64,000 bases of DNA, taken from positions 1,327,540 through 1,391,539 of the forward strand of contig JABBOT010000002.1 in the NCBI GenBank assembly GCA_016165875.1, in the 5' to 3' direction. Positions 61,501-64,000 of the stretch are shown in pieces. The notes beneath the pieces were generated by a model. That model ran no database searches and was not told where the DNA came from. It saw only the letters and a list, made by a program, of their open reading frames with translations. Both the position numbers and the translations under genes were made by a program. The DNA is from Acanthopleura granulata (lineage: Eukaryota > Mollusca > Polyplacophora > Chitonida > Chitonidae). Position 1 is the stretch's first letter; every line of letters begins with the position of its first letter.

Positions 61501-61936
61501 TTGAACACCATGAATACAGGCAAGCAGAAGTGTCAAGCATTGGCTGATGGGACAAAAAGGTGATTCTCACGGTCACCGATGAATGCAACTTTTGCTGACA
61601 TATTTGACCAAGCAGGTTGAGTGTTCAAATCCAGCTCCCGCCAATTCCGCTGCAGTGAATGATTGCAAAAAAAAAATTATCTGAAGAAAACCCAATGAAA
61701 ACAAAACCTGACTACTTTTATATATGCTGTAAGAACAAAGGGGTTTTATGGAAAGCTAGGCATAACTTTGAGTGTCCATGAGGTATTCCATGCGGTATTC
61801 CAGGATTAAATACCAAGTTTTGGGTGAAAATACATGGACACCTGAATGGTTCATCAGTATATCAAATAATTCAATCAATTGACTGAAATTAATTCCATAT
61901 ATGATAAGTAATGATGGCTTCAGATACAGTCATCAG

Positions 61937-62206
61937 TGGCCTCTCTGAGGTTGAGGTGATTAGTGCACTAGCGCAGCCAGACAGATGAAATAAGGGGTGT
62001 ATCACCAGTGTGGTTGATGTGAGTTGAAGTCCTACTCCTGCTGTATTCCTCTGGTCGTACGTGGGAAGGTCCTCCAGTGACCTGCAGATGGTCTGGTTTC
62101 CCCAAACTTCTGCCCAATATCCTCCCACCATAATGCTGGCTGCCGTCAGATAAATGAAGTACTCATGAGTAAGGCTTAAAACACCAATCAAATAACTAAG
62201 TAAACA
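61937..62206 (+). repeat. SINE family A, near full length
   Basis: GTGATTAGTGCACTAGCGCA, TACGTGGGAAGGTCCTCCAG, TATCCTCCCACCATAATGCT and AACACCAATCAAATAACTAA. Confidence 0.8.
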
Positions 62207-62557
62207 TTGGTCACCCAGTGTATAGTTCTAGTCTGAAAAAACAAGACCATTCCGATTCAAATCGGAACTTTAAACCTGGCAATCATGGTAGCTACACTTA
62301 TAATAAACAATCCAGTATTCTGTGTAAAAAGACTGCTCGAATTCGCAGCCAAGGATAAGAGCTTGTGACTGTTAGAACTATTAGAACTCTTCAGCACAGG
62401 TTCTTTCACCTTTCGTCATGGTCACTTACTAAATGAACAATAATACTGTAAGGATTTCATACCAAATTTAATGAATCCCTCCCTAGAAGATTTCAAATAG
62501 GAGTCAATGTCAGCAGGTCTTCACATGGCAGACTGATCGGATTGTTCTTCAGCTCAA

Positions 62558-62692
62558 ATTTAATTGATTGCTTTTTATTCCGTACTCAAGAATATCTCAT
62601 TTTTACGACAACAGTCAGTATCATTGTGGGAGGGAATAAGCCCAGCTCGGGGGGAAACCCACGCCCATCAGCAGATTGCTGGGACACTCTTA
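62558..62692 (-). repeat. SINE family A 3' part, minus
   Basis: ATTTAATTGATTGCTTTTTA, TTCCGTACTCAAGAATATCT and ATCATTGTGGGAGGGAATAA, then GCAGATTGCTGGGAC. Confidence 0.75.
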
Positions 62693-62797
62693 AGCTCAAA
62701 ATATCGTATTGAACTTTGCCACTTATTTTGTGATATTTCGAAAATGTATAGCTGTCTTCCCATGTGTGAAAGGTTTCCTTTACTGATAACCATTAGT

Positions 62798-63290
62798 CCA
62801 TCTAGATGGACCCTGGGTGTTATTTTAAAATTCTGACATTCATCACAACCCAGAGTCCTACATTCCTACACAAAAAAGCCACTGCAAATCTCTGATGTCG
62901 AAGTCGATGGACACAAGTGGCACTCAAACTCACCTTTTCTGCCCAGTTCTATGTCATTTTCTGTTTGAATCTCGAATCTGTCTTCTTAATTTACTACCTC
63001 TACTGATATAACTAATTACCTCACAGTGTCTGGGTCACATTAGCTGTGAGAACTTCAAACGTACCAAACTGCTCACAATTGGCAGCCATTGTCAAAAGTC
63101 TCATAACCTACTCTTGGTCCTGAAATGTAATGGAGTTATATGATATGATCGTGGACCTCATCGAGAACAGTTCCATCGACTTCGAAAACCTGCAGTGATT
63201 TTTTTCAGTACGGGTGATGGACTCGGGGTTGCAATGAATGTCAGAATTTTAAAACAACACTCTTGAGTCCATATAGATGGACTACGACAA
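62798..63290. mobile_element. About 490-bp element with inverted ends
   Basis: The left end CCATCTAGATGGACCCTGGG with TTTTAAAATTCTGACATTCA is the inverse of the right end TGAATGTCAGAATTTTAAAA with GAGTCCATATAGATGG. The interior, reversed, matches 58850-59060. No ORF is present, so it is probably a non-autonomous DNA transposon. Confidence 0.6.
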
Positions 63291-63429
63291 CCACATGCAT
63301 GCTTTTGAATAACATCACTAAATTACAGTAAGACGAGAACTAAAACTGTACATGTCCATAACTGCGTTTTTACACTAAAAACAGGTTTCTTCAGAATGTC
63401 AAGGGGAGATCATACTAGCCATAACATCG

Positions 63430-63615
63430 AAAGTGCGTTTTTCGAGGCACAGAAATGTCATAAAAATACTACTTTTGGTGCTGCAACTTTCTTTCAGCAG
63501 AATATCAACACCTTCCAAACATATCTCAAAACCCCATTCCAAGATCAACAGAATTTTCAGATCTCGGCAAAACGCTCAACATTGTCATGGACGAAATCTT
63601 AGGTCATTCACGACA
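63430..63615. mobile_element. TIR element (MITE-like), family 1, partial copy
   Basis: Interior blocks CACCTTCCAAACATATCTCA and AAGATCAACAGAATTTTCAG and the right end GAAATCTTAGGTCATTCACG match the family. The left end is not clear. Confidence 0.5.
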
Positions 63616-64000
63616 AGTCTGATTCGGCGCAGGAAGACAACAAACAGCTCGGAATACAGATAAATACTTTTATTTAAATATGTACATGGCTTTCTAAAGT
63701 AAAGCTCCATTTCCCACATATCTTATATGGAACCACATGTTATATTCAAGTTATAGTAGCAGTTGTCATGGTATTGCAGCAATGTAATGCTTGTATATTT
63801 TTTTTTAACTGAAAAGAAAACCCAGAACATAAGTCTGAGATTTTTCTGAATGAGAAATATGATATCAGCTTCCCCAGAACCGTAGCGATATGTGTCTGTT
63901 GAAGCAGGCTTTCCAGGGCAGCCTATACATGCCATATAAAGTGGAAATGGAATTATGCTTTCATGGGTATTATGCAAAGCAATCATAAATAAAGAATAAG
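63616..64000. other. Gene-free right edge
   Basis: No exon or repeat is supported. Confidence 0.4.

Overview
The window is animal nuclear DNA. It is AT-rich, coding sequence is split into short exons joined by GT-AG introns, and much of it is dispersed and tandem repeats. At least sixteen copies or fragments of one tRNA-headed SINE are present, each ending in a conserved CCTCCCACCATAATG-to-AATAAATAAAT tail. From memory, SINEs of this look are common in molluscs, so a bivalve or other lophotrochozoan is the best guess; no species can be named.

The firmest gene is a SENP6/SENP7-type SUMO protease on the + strand (33678-55508). I reconstructed 20 coding exons whose splice phases all agree and sum to 3321 nt (1106 aa plus stop), about the length of vertebrate SENP6. 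The His/Asp/Cys triad is intact, and a four-cysteine zinc ribbon, an AT-hook-like patch and a SUMO-interaction motif precede it. The second clear gene (complement 28006-29862) is an intronless 618-aa secreted protein with a TATA box. It sits in less AT-rich DNA than its surroundings.

On the left the minus strand carries two partial genes. Five short exons at 8643-12412 read as a Rab32/38-like GTPase with altered G3 and G4 motifs and no P-loop found. A proline-rich nuclear-type protein occupies 17156-18994; its main exon needs one extra base in a 7-base homopolymer to stay open. Weaker plus-strand exon candidates lie at 1779-1939, 18829-19204, 21926-22024 and 25358-25621.

The remainder is repeats: a long tandem array (12.4-17.0 kb), a ~185-bp array (22.1-24.8 kb), about ten minisatellites, two MITE-like families, a repeat carrying nuclear-receptor half-sites (57.5-60.4 kb) and a tRNA-like element repeated three times around a minisatellite (32.1-33.1 kb). 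The most unusual pattern is inside the SENP gene. Short local duplications with offsets near 110 bp lie upstream of exon 11 and of the last exon, and a ~115-bp tandem array starts at the stop codon. No CRISPR array, rRNA, clear functional tRNA or complete autonomous transposon was seen.
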